A stretch of 64,000 nt of DNA from Papilionanthe hookeriana x Papilionanthe teres (GCA_022702705.1 CM040421.1:75200121-75264120), one strand, 5' to 3'; shown: positions 33,501 to 45,500, counted from the stretch's first letter. Notes: generated by a model not told the origin, from the letters alone. A program made the numbers and translations.

Positions 33501-36173
33501 TCTACATTGATTCTACACTTGCCAAAGTGCAAAAATAGCACTTACACATTAATATAGAGTTGGTTTATATCATCCCTATGCTTGCATAAAGTGAAAATAT
33601 GCATCTTTGCACTTGCTTTAAATTGATTTGGATCACTTTCTTGCTGTCCCTATGCAATATACACTTGGTTCAGTTTATGGCAAGTTGGTAATAAGCATTC
33701 TTTTGTTGCCCTTATGTTGAGAATTGCAAGGATGCCTCCCATGCAAGTTTATTTTGAATGTTCCTTTGCTGTCCTCACTTAAAATTTGTGTTATTTTGCA
33801 TCATTTGGGTTGCTTTCAAGTGAGAAAAAGAAAAGAAAAGGAGGTGGCAAGTTCACCGCTTCAAAGAGGGATCCCGGATATGTTTTACATGCTTAGATGC
33901 CTTTAACTTGAATAATTAAGTTAGGTGTCTTTAAATTCTTATATATGCTCTCTTGCTTACTTAATATGCTTGGAATGGTGTTATATGCTTGGGTTGCTTC
34001 ACTTTCATATAGTTGCAAGTGTGGGAAGTTTAAAGTTGATGGCAAATGTGGATGTTATATATATACATGCTTGGTGCACTTTTTTTTGGATGGATTGCAG
34101 GTGTGAAAATTTTATTTTCCTACCGTTATGCTGCCAAAATTTTCTCTAAATAGGATTGTACTCTTTTCATTCCTTTTTTTGGGTATGTTGCCATCCCCCT
34201 TACATTGTGGTTTTGGTTTCATGGAGTCCTAGGGTCGTCCCCTGCATTTTGGCAAAGGGACTTGTATTGACACTTTATACACTACACCACATCACTACAA
34301 CCAAATTACATTACCCTACATGATCACACATATCCCTACACCATTACATCACATAATATTACTCTACATGCTACATGGTTACATATCTTACCTCACTCTA
34401 CTTGTTACACCACATTCTTATACTATCTCACCTTACACATTACACCACTACATGTCTTACCTCATTACGTTACACACTACACTTCCTATTGCATTACTCC
34501 ACCACTTTATCTTTTATTTTACATGCTACATCACCACACTCTCTACATTTCCCCATATGACTTTACTATCCTGTTTCATTGTCTTACATGTTTTATACGA
34601 TGACCCCTTGCACCATGATAGAGGGGTTTAATCTGTTTGTGTCACATATCTTACCGTCAGCTCTCTGCACCACGTTGGGAGAAGCTTCTGTCATTTTGAC
34701 ATGTGTTTCAATTTTGACTTTGAGAGGCAATCCACCTCTTTTCCCACAATTGCGTTAGGTGGATTGTCTTCTCCACTTTCTTTCCTTGACCCCCTGTCCT
34801 TTGTTTTTCACCTTGTTTTCACGTGCTTATGCAGGACACATAAGTTCGCATGTATAGCTTTCTGCTATATGTGGGGCTATCAAGCAAGGCTATAAGTGTG
34901 GTGAGGACATTGATAAAATTGCATAGGAAAGGTTACGAGAAAATTATAGAATGGTGCCGCCTGACTTAGAGACTCTGGAGAGGGTAGAGCAGGAATCACG
35001 ACACTATTCGCCCGTCCTTGGGGTTTCTACTGCCGGCTGTCTAAGGATGTTAGCAGTCCTAGTCTAATTAGGGTAGTCAACCTGTGGATCAAAATATTTT
35101 AAATACAAAAAAAAAATACATATATTTGAAAAATACAAAAAATTTTACCTCCACCACAAAATAGCCTATTTACCTACAGCTTTTTTTACTTGCATGCAAA
35201 CCCAAAATGAAATGTGTGAAAATTTACAAAGGTCCATGGTTGGCTACTCGAGCCGAGTTAAGACTGCCTTCTGCAGCGAGTCGGTCTAGTAGTCAGTACC
35301 GAAGGTGGGACATACAGCACAGCTCTGAGTCCTCAACACCACCGTGCTTACAGTCCTTTTGGACTTGTAGTCCTTTACTTCCTGTGATTTTTCCTACATT
35401 GTTTTCTTCGGATTTACTATGGATTTTTCTCTACACATTCGTTTTCCATGGATTTACTATGGATTTCCTTCACAAATTTGTTTTCCTGGTTTTCCTACGA
35501 GATGTTACTCCTTTAGACCCTTTTGGTTTCTCTCGTGGTTTCCTTTTGGTCTGTTATACAGGTTTTACACTTCGTCTTTCAGGCCTTTGCACCTAGTGCA
35601 CTATAAGCCCTAACTCGTTTAGGTTTCCGAGGTTTTCATTCCGATATGACATAAACCCTCACATCTTCCAGGCCATTCACATAAACCCTTAGCCTTTTGA
35701 AGTCGTAAGAACATATTTCCTTATTTGTATCGAAAGTTTTCTTAGGTGATTTACGTCATTTAAGATGTAATTAACTATAGGGGCTTGCCCTTATAGGAAA
35801 CTTAAACGACCACAGATTAATATAAACACCATTTAATTCTCTTTTGTATTAAATGGGGGAACTTATCGGCAAATACACAGGTTTTGCAGACCAAACAGAT
35901 TTCATGTACTTCTTTAGTTTATTTGATCGAGCCTCATCCTCAAGTTTTGTGTTTATTCTTCAGGATAGATACAAGGCTTGAGGTATAGTGCTCTTTCATT
36001 TGAACTTCAGAAAATATGAGATCAGTTTGACTTCATATTTTTCTAAACTAAATTTATAATTAAATTAAAACTGTCGTTCCGAAGAAGGCGACGAGATTTC
36101 GATTCCGGCGGCGAACAGCTTCTAATGGGCAACCCCAACCAGAACTTACATTTGAACATTTTACCCGCCGACA
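30597..36173 (+). repeat. 5' LTR of element C (5577 bp)
   Basis: Starts TGTTGACCTCAC and ends ACCCGCCGACA. It shares start (about 400 bp) and end (about 1.3 kb) with the D/E/F LTR family, but its middle differs. Compared with C's 3' LTR it lacks about 850 bp (between 35580 and 35590, next to tctttca) and about 235 bp (near 35690). It carries low-complexity stretches: cacttacactttca repeats at 30870-30930 and tac/cat-rich text at 34262-34540. The frame 31733-32098 is conserved in the 3' LTR, but only because the two LTRs are copies. U5 hairpin at 35775-35796. Confidence 0.93.
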
Positions 36174-36178
36174 GCTCC

Positions 36179-36195
36179 TGGCGACTCCGCTGGGG
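36179..36195 (+). other. Primer binding site, tRNA-Arg, element C
   Basis: TGGCGACTCCGCTGGGG starts five bases after the 5' LTR. It is a perfect complement of the 3' end of plant tRNA-Arg as generally known. Confidence 0.93.
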
Positions 36196-36801
36196 AGAGT
36201 TTCTCTTTCCATACAAATCAGGAAGTTTATTCTTACACATCGGTGAGGTGTCTATGTCCCTCATAGGTCAGATTACCATTCTTCCGTCGATATGCTTTAC
36301 CCATTTATTTCTTGGGTAAGTACCATCGACTCTCCTTGACTTCAGGACCGATTGTTTGAGCCACCTTTAAAAAAGAGGGTCCCGGAGGCTTTAGGTCTTT
36401 TTCTTTGATCTTTTGACCCCCAATAGGTGTGTTAGTGCGCGGGGTGCATTATGAATTCAGCTCAAGACTGGGTCCTGAATTTCACTTTTACTCCGTGTCT
36501 CTCGAGTTTGATTTGCTATCGGTAAATTAAACAAAATCTCTACTCTCATACCTACCGTTTAAATTTCAAAATTAAACGAACACAGTTAATAAATATAAAA
36601 CCAGAAAAAAGATAAATAAAGATGAAATCATCAAAATAGAATAAAAGAATACAAGAATAATGCACATAAATGAAAGTCAAAATAAACAAAAAAATGTATA
36701 AAAGAGAATTTGCCCAGTTTTTAGTACAAGTGCATTGACTTGAGTACTTCCGCTGAAACTGTGAGGCACGGGACGTTACTGACTTCCAGAAATTTTCAAG
36801 T
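36196..36801 (+). other. 5' leader of element C
   Basis: Untranslated leader of about 600 bp. It holds GACCCCCAATAGGTGTG (36415-36431), the exact reverse complement of 42480-42496 just before the 3' LTR. Otherwise it is AT-rich with no gene. Confidence 0.7.
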
Positions 36802-37995
36802 GTGACAGGAACAATGTCTTCGCCAAAATTTATCTTTTATTTCACCATCGGAGTGGAATTTGCTATTAACAGAGACGAGCTGCCTGATCTAGCAGTCATT
36901 AAATTTGGACAAGGGTTCAATGATGTTGAAACTAAGTTCGGAGATGTGGCCATTGAAATGATAAAGTCTGAAATGAGCAAGTTCATTAAGCCTATTATAG
37001 AGTTCAACCTGAGATCTGTTGAGGAACTCCCCATGCCAAAGAAGGGATGGATTGAAAAGAACTCTGATGTCACTAGGAGTGTTGGGACAAAGGCTATTTC
37101 TGCTCCTACTGCCGGATTCAACACCAATGTACCAGTCACTCCGCTAATTAATGGAAAATATATTATGTACGAGGAAGAGTCAGTAGATACTTGTGTTTCA
37201 CCGTCTCCTTAATTTAAGATTGGGTCTGATTCGAAGTCCGTACAGCCGATAAAGGCACAAGAAAGGAAGCGCAATCAGGGAATTCTGAAAGTCAAGCATC
37301 TGCAACAATCCGAAGAACAGTTGAGACCATACCAGATAGGTGGGAGACAGCATCCAACAATGAATGAACGACTAAGCAAGGTATACCCATTAAAAGAAGA
37401 GTCAGTGTCGCAGATTGTTCATTACCTGATAAAGAGTCCAGAATTCAAATTACCAGAGCCAAAGAAACCCGATGAGATCAACGAGAAAGGACATCTCGAG
37501 TACTGCTCATACCACCGGTTACTTGACCACACCATAAAAGACTCCTTTTGCTTCAAGGATTAGCTCGAGAAGAATTTTAGAAGCGGAAATGTGATAATCT
37601 CGAATAAATATTTAAAAGAACCTGAAAAAGGTTCGATAAATTTGATTTCGAGCAATTCGATTAGCTTCTACACAACGATGCCGATGCTCGATGAAATAAG
37701 TAATGTTTCTCAGAAATCTTCAAATGACCTTAAAGTTATCAAAGGGAAATCAATTGAGTCTGTTGTGGAAAAGCTCCGAACTGACATTGCACGACTGTCT
37801 AAAGATCAGAAACAAGATATTGAAGACAAAGATTACAGCTTAACAAATTACATGGGAAGTGAATTCACATAGACCAATGTCATCGAAACCCGAGCTACGC
37901 TAGCTGTGAGCGACGCTCCTCCTCTTCATGAGGAGAACACTGCAGATGAGTGGCAGAGAGCCATCCAGACCGGGATGAACAAATACTTTGGCTAG
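36802..37995 (+). pseudogene. ORF1-like coding region of element C with an extra gag zinc-like module
   Basis: One reading frame from the ATG at 36802, interrupted by in-frame stops at 37210-37212 (TAA), 37561-37563 (TAG) and 37870-37872. The N-terminus (FAINRDELPDLAVIKFGQGF) matches ORF1 of element A. The middle (37324-37620) holds GGRQHPTMNERLSKVYPL, PEFKLPEPKKPDE and a Cys-His segment, YCSYHRLLDHTIKDSFCF, which is a second copy of the module at 39086-39388 in C's own gag. Here the last Cys-His pattern is degenerate (GH to DH). The C-terminal part (VVEKLRTDIARLSKDQK) also has a counterpart in A. The element-A version lacks the module at this place. The frame changes at about 37995-38003 to that of gag. 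Confidence 0.75.
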
Positions 37996-38003
37996 AGAAA
38001 TGA

Positions 38004-39388
38004 ATGGAAGAGATGACCGCTGCCATGACCGCTATGGCTACAGTACATGGACAAGCACAATCACAACCTCCAGCATCTCCGGAGGTCAACCAGCCAGATA
38101 TAATTCACATTACAGAGGAAAAGAGAGATGTTGCCTCCGCCAGTGGAGGAGAACAGCAGAAGAACGACCCAACACCGAATTCCCCAGAGAAAGATGTTGA
38201 TCAGAGAATCGAGGAGAAGTTTCGAGAGGTCTTAGCTCAATCCAAAGGTGGTGCATCAATTTCTAAGGGTAGACCTTACCCGGAAGAGTTTGATGCCGTG
38301 CCTTACCCTACGGGCTGCGTACCACCGACCTTCAAAACATTCGATGGCACCGGAAACCTCCGCCAACACATCGCTCACTTCAAGGCTAGTTGTTGCAACA
38401 TAGGAGGGAGTGAAGCGCTGCTTTTCAGACAGTTTGTCAGTAGTCTGTCAGGGATAGCCTTCGATTGGTACGCAGAACATCCCAACGGATCAGTAAAAAC
38501 ATTTGCGGAAATGGAGAACTTGTTAGTTAAAACATTGGAGATCTCATAGTAGAGCAGAAGAAGCCCCACGAGTCCTTAGTCGACTACATTCTCAGATGGA
38601 GAAACCTGAGCATGAAATGTCAACCTCAACTTCAGGAGCAACATGCGATCGAGATACTCCTCAAAAGTATCCACAATCAGGTGGCCTTCATACTCAAAGG
38701 TTTGACCATAAAATCCTTCGAGAAGCTACTCAATAAGGCGAGCAGTCTCCAGGAGGAACTCAAGCACATGGAACCTACAGAGAAAACAGAGAAGTCAAAA
38801 CCGGTCAGGGTTTTTGAGAAAATGTCAGGCATGGTAGCAGCAGTCAACAAAGGTAGACAGCCGATGAGGATTCAAACAAAACCGTCTCCTCAGTACGGTC
38901 AGTCTCCACAGTAGTACAGTCAGCCGCTTTCTCAGTTCAGTCAGCCGCCTCAGTGGTATGTTCCACACCCACAGCAGTATGTTCAGCCACTAGAGCAGTA
39001 TGTTCAACAACTTCCGCAGTATATTCAGCATGTCCAGCAGTACGGTCAGTGGTACAACCAGCCTAGTCAGCAGTCGTCTCAGCAGAGGTCCTACAAAGTG
39101 GGTGGAAGACAGGTTCCAACAACGTCAGATCGGTTACACAGAAACTATTCCTTCAAGGATGATGTCGTGGCGAAGATCTTCAAGAATCTGATCAAGAAAC
39201 CAGAGTTCAGGTTGCCTGAGCCGAAGAAGCCGGAGGAGATGAACAAGAAGGACCACTCCAACTTTTGCCCATACCACAGGTTCGTTGGACATAATATAAA
39301 GGAGTGCTTCGGCTTTAAACACTGGCTTGAGGAGAACTTCAAAAATGGAAGCATAACAATCCCCGATGAATATTTCAAAGAAACTTGA
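38004..39388 (+). pseudogene. Gag (capsid and zinc-like motif) of element C
   Basis: The frame from 38004 reads KFREVLAQSKGGASISKGR, PPTFKTFDGTGNLRQHIAHF and ALLFRQFVSSLSGIAFDWY, closely matching gag of element A. At about 38526 a small deletion (roughly a dozen residues compared with A) shifts the frame. The continuation is DYILRWRNLSMKCQPQLQEQ and IKSFEKLLNKASSLQEELKH (38580-38914). A Gln/Tyr-rich linker follows (38890-39090, repeated QYGQ/QYVQ units) and then GGRQVPTTSDRL, PEFRLPEPKKPEE and the Cys-His motif FCPYHRFVGHNIKECFGFK, ending at 39388. No protease follows. The good similarity to A suggests C uses the same kind of particle. Confidence 0.88.
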
Positions 39389-40975
39389 AAGAGATTCTAC
39401 CAATATGATTTCGGCGCTTTGTTTGCTTCAATTGTCTTCTACGCAACAGACAACAGACGAGAGACTTCTTGATTACTATTGTAATAGTTTTGTTGCTAAA
39501 AGAAGATATTAGCATGATCAGTATTGGTCTGTACCATACCTCCTACTGCAATGAATGAAAGACAAGGAGTTTATTTTTGTCAAGAATTGCTCAATATTTG
39601 AAAAGCTCAAATTTGGATATTTTACTAAGACTATGACTTCAGATAGAACGAAATTAATGCCCTAATAACTGTGTCCTCCCTTTAAGGAATTTGGACTGAG
39701 TCCTAAGTTGATTTCAAAATGAAACAGTGTGTTCAAAATATGAGTAATTGATCCAGGATATCATGAGCCTTTTAATTTCCTGCCATGTGTCTGGGTCTGG
39801 ATTTTCAAAAAATTATAATATCCCAAGATTTACATTAAGGAACATTTCAGAATTATTAATTAAGGGAGTTTCGACATTCAAAATCTTTAACAGAAATATG
39901 TCCTGCCAGATACAGTAATTCTCAGAAAATAAAAGGAACAAAAAGAAGATGATAAAAAAAAATTGATTGAAGGGCTCTCTGAGAAGAAGCTTGAGGTGAG
40001 CATAAATAAAAAATTGGTGTATGAGTTTGGACATTCAAAATCTTTAACGTGTGCTCTACCAGATATAGTAATTCACAATGAAGAAGTTTGAGGTAGACAC
40101 ACAATCAAAAATTGGTGTTTGAATTCAAACATTCCAATTCTTTAAAATATGCTTCACTAGATATAGTAATTCTCAGTAAAAAGGTGGAGCAAAAATAAAA
40201 AGAAAGGGACTCCCTGAGAAGAAAATTGAGGCAAGAATATAACCAAAAATTGGTGTCTTAATCCTCCCCTGATTAATGAAAATTGAAAGAGTACCTTAAG
40301 GATATTCTCCTGATATTATGCTTTGAAAAGAGTCAAGCGATCTATGTCTTTTGGTAGGTCATTAGTTGGCTCAGAAATATCTTTGGATAGTGAAAAATAT
40401 TTTGATCACATGAGCTGAAATTTTAAAATTTGCTTAGTCCCAGAAAGAAGGAATTAAAAGAAGGGCTATGTTATTAGCACTTAATGGAAATTCAAACCTG
40501 AAGTCATGTCTTCAGTGACCAACAAATAGATATCAAATATCAGAGCAAAGAACAACAACAATGCCTAGCAAATACAACTCCAATGTCAATTCAAGAAGTG
40601 TCAGAACGACTTCTCAAAGACAACGTGGACAATCTTTACAAGTCAGTGACGAAGAAACGACATTTGCTACAGACGAAGCTACGGAATTGCGACCTCTTCA
40701 GCTGTGGTGTCTTTAAAAATAACACATCTTTATGTGTACTTGAAAGAATATAATTCCGATAGTACCTTAAAGAGTGGTTTATTCTCTACACGTGCCTTCA
40801 AGCAATGGACGATAACTCGAGCAGTACTGTGTATTGCGATGTTTCAAAGACAGTCTTGTCCTACGAAGCATCAATGCTGCACTTGTCTAAAACTGGGTCC
40901 AATTCCTAAAACAGATGCAATAAAATAAAAACTCTACATGAAACAAAATAAAAAAAATAATAATAAAAAAAGGGG
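39389..40975 (+). other. Noncoding internal region of element C with three diverged tandem copies
   Basis: No pol motif is seen here. Three diverged copies of a 100-160 bp unit lie at about 39870-40030, 40031-40126 and 40127-40260. Each runs from acattcaaaatctttaa through agatatagtaattc to aaaaattggtgt. A similar text (ccagatatagtaat, gaagcttaaggagag, aatcaaaaattggt) occurs in the 3' noncoding part of element B at 59790-59960. A possible short remnant starts with atg at 40561 but stops after about 50 codons. Confidence 0.55.
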
Positions 40976-40989
40976 GGAAGAAAGAAAAA

Positions 40990-42020
40990 ATTTTCTTCCA
41001 TTTTACATTCTTTTCCATTACTTCAGGGGCCATCCCCCACTTTTAGATTCCTCTTCCATTAACTTAGGGGTCGTCCCCCACTCTTACATTCCTTTTCCAT
41101 TACTTTAGGGGCCGTCCCCCACTCTTACATTCCTTTTCCATTACTTTAGGGGCCGTCCCCCACTCTTACATTCCTTTACCATTACTTTAGGGGGCCGTCC
41201 CCTCTCTTACATTCCTTTTGCGTTACTTTAGGGGCCGTCCCCTCTCTTACATTACTTTTAGTTACTTTAGGGGCCGTCCCCCTCTCTTATATTCCTTTCC
41301 AATGCTTTAGAGGCCGCCCTCTACTGCATTCCTTTTCCTCACTTTAGGGGCCGTCCCCCTCTCTTATATTCCTTTCCGATGCTTTAGAGGCCGCCCTCTA
41401 CTGCATTCCTTTTCATCACTTTAGGGACCGTCCCCTCTCTTATATTCCTTTCCGATGCTTTAGAGGCCACCCTCTACTGCATTCCTTTTCGTCACTTTAG
41501 GGGCCGTCCCCCTCTAATATTCCTTTCTGATGCTTTAGAGGCCGCCCTCTACTGCATTCCTTTCAGTTACTTTAGGGGTCGTCCCCCTCTCTTATACTCC
41601 TTTCTGATGCTTTAGAGGCCGCCCTCTACTGCATTCCTTTTAGTTACTTTAGGGGTTGTCCCCCTCTCTTATATTCCTTTCTGATGCTTTAGAGGCCGCC
41701 CTCTACTGCATTCCTTTTCGTCACTTTAGGGGTGGTCCCCCTCTTATATTCCTTTCTGATGCTTTAGAGGCCGCCCTCTACTGCATTCCTTTTCGTCACT
41801 TTAGGGGCCGTCCCCCTCTTATATTCCTTTCCGATACTTTAGAGGCCGCCCTCTACTGCATTTCTTTTCGTCACTTTAGGGGTCGTCCCCCTATTACACT
41901 CCTTTTTGGTGCTTTAGAGGCCGCCCTCTACTGCATTCCTTTTCGTCGCTTAAGGGGCTGAACCCTATTGCGTTCTTTGCCGTCGCTTTAGGGGCTGCCC
42001 CCTATTGCGTTCTTTTTCGT
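40990..42020 (+). repeat. Tandem array of about 26 short hairpins in the 3' untranslated region of element C
   Basis: The first seven units, about 41 bp apart, carry AGGGG-ccgt-CCCC(T). From about 41300 two unit types alternate: AGGGG-ccgt-CCCCT and AGAGG-ccgc-CCTCT, giving a composite period of about 75 bp. Arms are exact reverse complements in most units; the 25th (aggggctgaaccct) is degraded. Between arms run ttacattcctttt-type spacers. Tat/Ogre 3' untranslated regions are known to hold hypervariable tandem repeats that can seed satellites. The frame 41656-41961 translates the array as a 25-residue repeat and is a by-product. Confidence 0.9.
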
Positions 42021-42027
42021 CACTTCT

Positions 42028-42182
42028 TAGGTTGGATGTAAGTCCGTGCGCTTTTCTTCCTAAGGTGACACCCATGCTAGCTCTTGGGTTGGATGTGAGT
42101 CCTTGCGCTTTCCTCCCCAATGTCTTAAACTTCCTCGATCAGTCCTTGAGTTGGATGTGAGTCCTTGCGCTTTCCATCTCAA
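42028..42182 (+). repeat. Three tandem copies of a ggttggatgtgagtcc unit
   Basis: Copies begin near 42031, 42088 and 42149; each reads (g)gttggatgtgagtccttgcgcttt with one or two changes, spaced about 58-61 bp. They lie between the hairpin array and the pre-LTR region. Confidence 0.8.
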
Positions 42183-42479
42183 CCCAATCTTTTCATTTTT
42201 CTAAATTTGAAGTTTTTACCAAATCAAAGTCCAAAATTGAAATTGACATTAAAACCGAAATCAAAATCAAATCCAAATTTGAAATTTGAAATTTGAAATT
42301 TGAAAATTCCTAAACTCCCAAATTGAAAATTCCTAAACTCCCAGCGGAAGTTCAATCCCCAGCGGATACTTTCTCACTGGATACTTCTTTCTGTCTACAG
42401 TTTACACTCAGATAGTTGTGTTGGTTTGGTTGATCTCGTCGGTCATTGCCAATACGTGCGGCGTGCTTTTCCCGCACAC

Positions 42480-42500
42480 CACACCTATTGGGGGTCCATT
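42480..42500 (+). other. Polypurine-like segment before the 3' LTR of element C
   Basis: attgggggtcc sits six bases before the LTR start; this is where the plus-strand primer should be. The tract is short and not directly abutting, so the exact primer is uncertain. The same 17 bases (42480-42496) are the inverted partner of the leader motif. Confidence 0.5.
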
Positions 42501-45500
42501 TTTTGACCTCACTTTTGGTCGAGGTCTAGTTTCTCTATAGATTACCTAGGATCTAGCCATAGGACTTCCTCGTGACTTTTCTTAGAGGACTAGCAATGGA
42601 ACCCGCCACATAGAAATTCCACATGCTTGCTTCCTTCACTTTGAATTTTCATATGCTTAAGGCCTAACCTCCAGGTTTGGGTGGAAGAGACCGAGAATAC
42701 GGAAAGTTCCAAGTGAAATCCCTATAGGTGACTAAAGCCTTAGGATTAACCCTAGGGAGCCCGTATCAAACACTTACACTTTCACACTTACACTTTCACA
42801 TTTACATTTACACCGACATTCACATTTACACATTATTTCGAATCAAATACATTTCACTTCGATCTTCGGACTCTTTGAAATCTCATGTGTGTGGTCCCAG
42901 TAGCCTTAAGCCTACGGCTAAAAGAGGTGTAGTCACCACATAAGGACCAAAGGATTCTTTTCTTAGCCCGTTGACCATCCAAAATCATTTCATTCTTCAT
43001 GGTCTGATGATACCTTGCTTTTCCTAAATTTTTATTTTTACCCCGAAATTACCAGTTTGCCCCTGAAAAGGGACCCAAAACCCAGAACTCCACAGAGCCA
43101 CCTGGTGTTCCCGGAATTTGTTCCGAAGCGTTCCTCTCGTCAAATGATGAAGTTTGACTGTAAACATACCATACATTTGAGCTACCAGTGGACCCCTCGC
43201 GGCTTAAATACCCGCAACTTAAACGACATTCCAGGCCCCGCAAAACCCTCCACAGTGGTCAGAAACGCTCCCGAACACTGTCATTCAATTCCAAATTTCA
43301 TTTTACACTGCCTCGTACCGTTATTTTCACATTTCAGACACTTTCCCAAAATGACCCTGAAATGACCAAAATACCCCTGCGGGCCCGGATGACCTTGGAT
43401 TTCGAAATGGACTTCGCCGTTGCGCTCAGAACATCAAAAATAGTAGGAATCAATATAAAATTTGCCATGTTTTGACAAACGACAAAATCGGCTCGAAATC
43501 GGCACAATTTTCACCTAAAATTACATTTTTGCCACCCAAAATTTAACCAAAATCCCTAACTCAAGCCCTAGCCGACCCCCCTCCTTCCCTATTTCGCGAT
43601 TACGATTCCTCCCTGGCCGAACCTCCTCGTGGCCGCACCTGTCCCTCGCTTGCGCAAGGATGGCGTGGCTCCTCCTCTTCCATGTAAGTGCTGCCATGAA
43701 AGGGAATCTCTGGCTCCAAGTCCTCTCCATGGCAGCCCCCTATCACTTCTCCATGGATGGTCACTTCTCCTTTTGCTTTTCTATCATCTCCTTTCCCTTC
43801 TATGGAGGATTTTGGGCTGCACTTACCTGGTACCCATGGGGAGTTTGGGAGCACCTTCTTCCTCGTCCCATGGCTTTAAATCAACCTTCTTTTTGCCATT
43901 TTTGGGGTTGGCCGAAAATTGAAGATTGGGAGAAGAGGAGGTGCTGCCCAAAGGTGTTCTAAACTTGTTTCTAGCCTTGCTTTGGTGCTTACATCAAGTG
44001 GTTACCCCCTTAACTCCTTAATTTCTTTGGTTGCTTGACTTTGAATGTTGGGATTGATTTATGTTGTGGCTTAATTGGTTGGTTTGGCAAGCCCTCCTTT
44101 TCATCTCTTCTTTTTGCAAGTTTCATTTTTATAAAATAAAAAAAAAAACAAAGTTTGTGCATCAAATATCTAAAGCTTTTCCTATCCCATGTGCAAGACT
44201 ATTCCTACATGCAAAAGGTTTAAATTTGTGCCTATGTTCAAGGTCACTTTTTCATCTCAAGTATCTAATTTTGAGCCTATGCTTCAAGTCGTTTTGCGTG
44301 GCTAAAGTTTGGGGCTTATGATTAGGTCTTAGAGAATTTCTTACATAGCAAAGTTTTAGACTTATGCTTAAGTTTTCAAAGTGCTTTACATGAAAAAATG
44401 CTTGCGATTTCTATGGCTCGGTGCCCTTTTACTTGAAAGTTTGGTGATATCTTATACATGTTGGAGAATGCCTATGGCGTGATACACCTTACTTAGAAGA
44501 GATTACTTTTTTTCTCTCTTGTCATTTGGGATATTTTGGCTTTATGGCTTTACATTTTGAAAGCATGAAAACACTTGTGTATTTAGTGTAATTTTCGAAT
44601 TTAGGGAGGTTCACACATGGAACTTTCAAGTTGGAGCACATATGCACTTGTTTATCACTCATTTCAACACGTGTTCATACACACAACATCAAAGTTGGTA
44701 TTTTGCACTCATTTGCACTCATTTCATGTATTTAAAGTGCTTTGCATTGGTTGGGATGCATATGAAATAATTTTGTGAAATAGTTTCAATTTTCGGATTT
44801 GGAAATGTACGCACATACAACATCCAAATTTGAAACCATATGGGCTTATTTCTCACTTCCCCCAACATGTCTTCATATATGCATCACATAAGCTTCAAAT
44901 TCACAAACATTCCACCTCATTCCATACATCTAAAGTGCTTTCCATTGGTTGGAATACACGTGAAATAAATAGTTTAAAAAAATTTGTAATTTTCGGATTT
45001 GGACTTACCCCTACAAAAAAAAGTTCAAATGTGAAGTTATAAATGCTCTTATCCTATTCATTTCAATGGGTATTCATGTATACAATATCAAGGGTGTAAT
45101 TCCATACAAGTTCTACCCCATTCCCTACATAAAAGGTGATGATTTCTTATGTAGAAATTCCAAAGCTCCTTGCTTGACACCTACACTTAACACATACTTC
45201 ACTCACATATCACTCACATACACTTAACATTTTCATTCCATATCATACCTACATGTCATCCACATTAAATTTAACCCTCATACACAAATTTGGGAGTGAT
45301 TTTCATCATTCCTACACTTGCCAAAACAAAAAATCTGCACTCACCTTTTGCCCCGGAATTGATCTACATTGATTCTACACTTACCAAAGTGCAAAAACAA
45401 CACTTACACATTAATATAGAGTTGGTTTATATCATCTCTATGCTTGCATAAAGTGAAAATCTGCATCTTTTTACTTGCTTTAAATTGATTTGGATCACTT

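Noticed and set aside
41656..41961. A 101-residue frame with a 25-residue repeat
   Set aside because: It is the translation of the 75-bp hairpin array. The frame stays open only because the period is a multiple of three; the flanking units break it.
40990..42020. A CRISPR-like array
   Set aside because: The repeats are palindromic with nearly identical spacers, no cas genes are near, and the setting is a plant retrotransposon.
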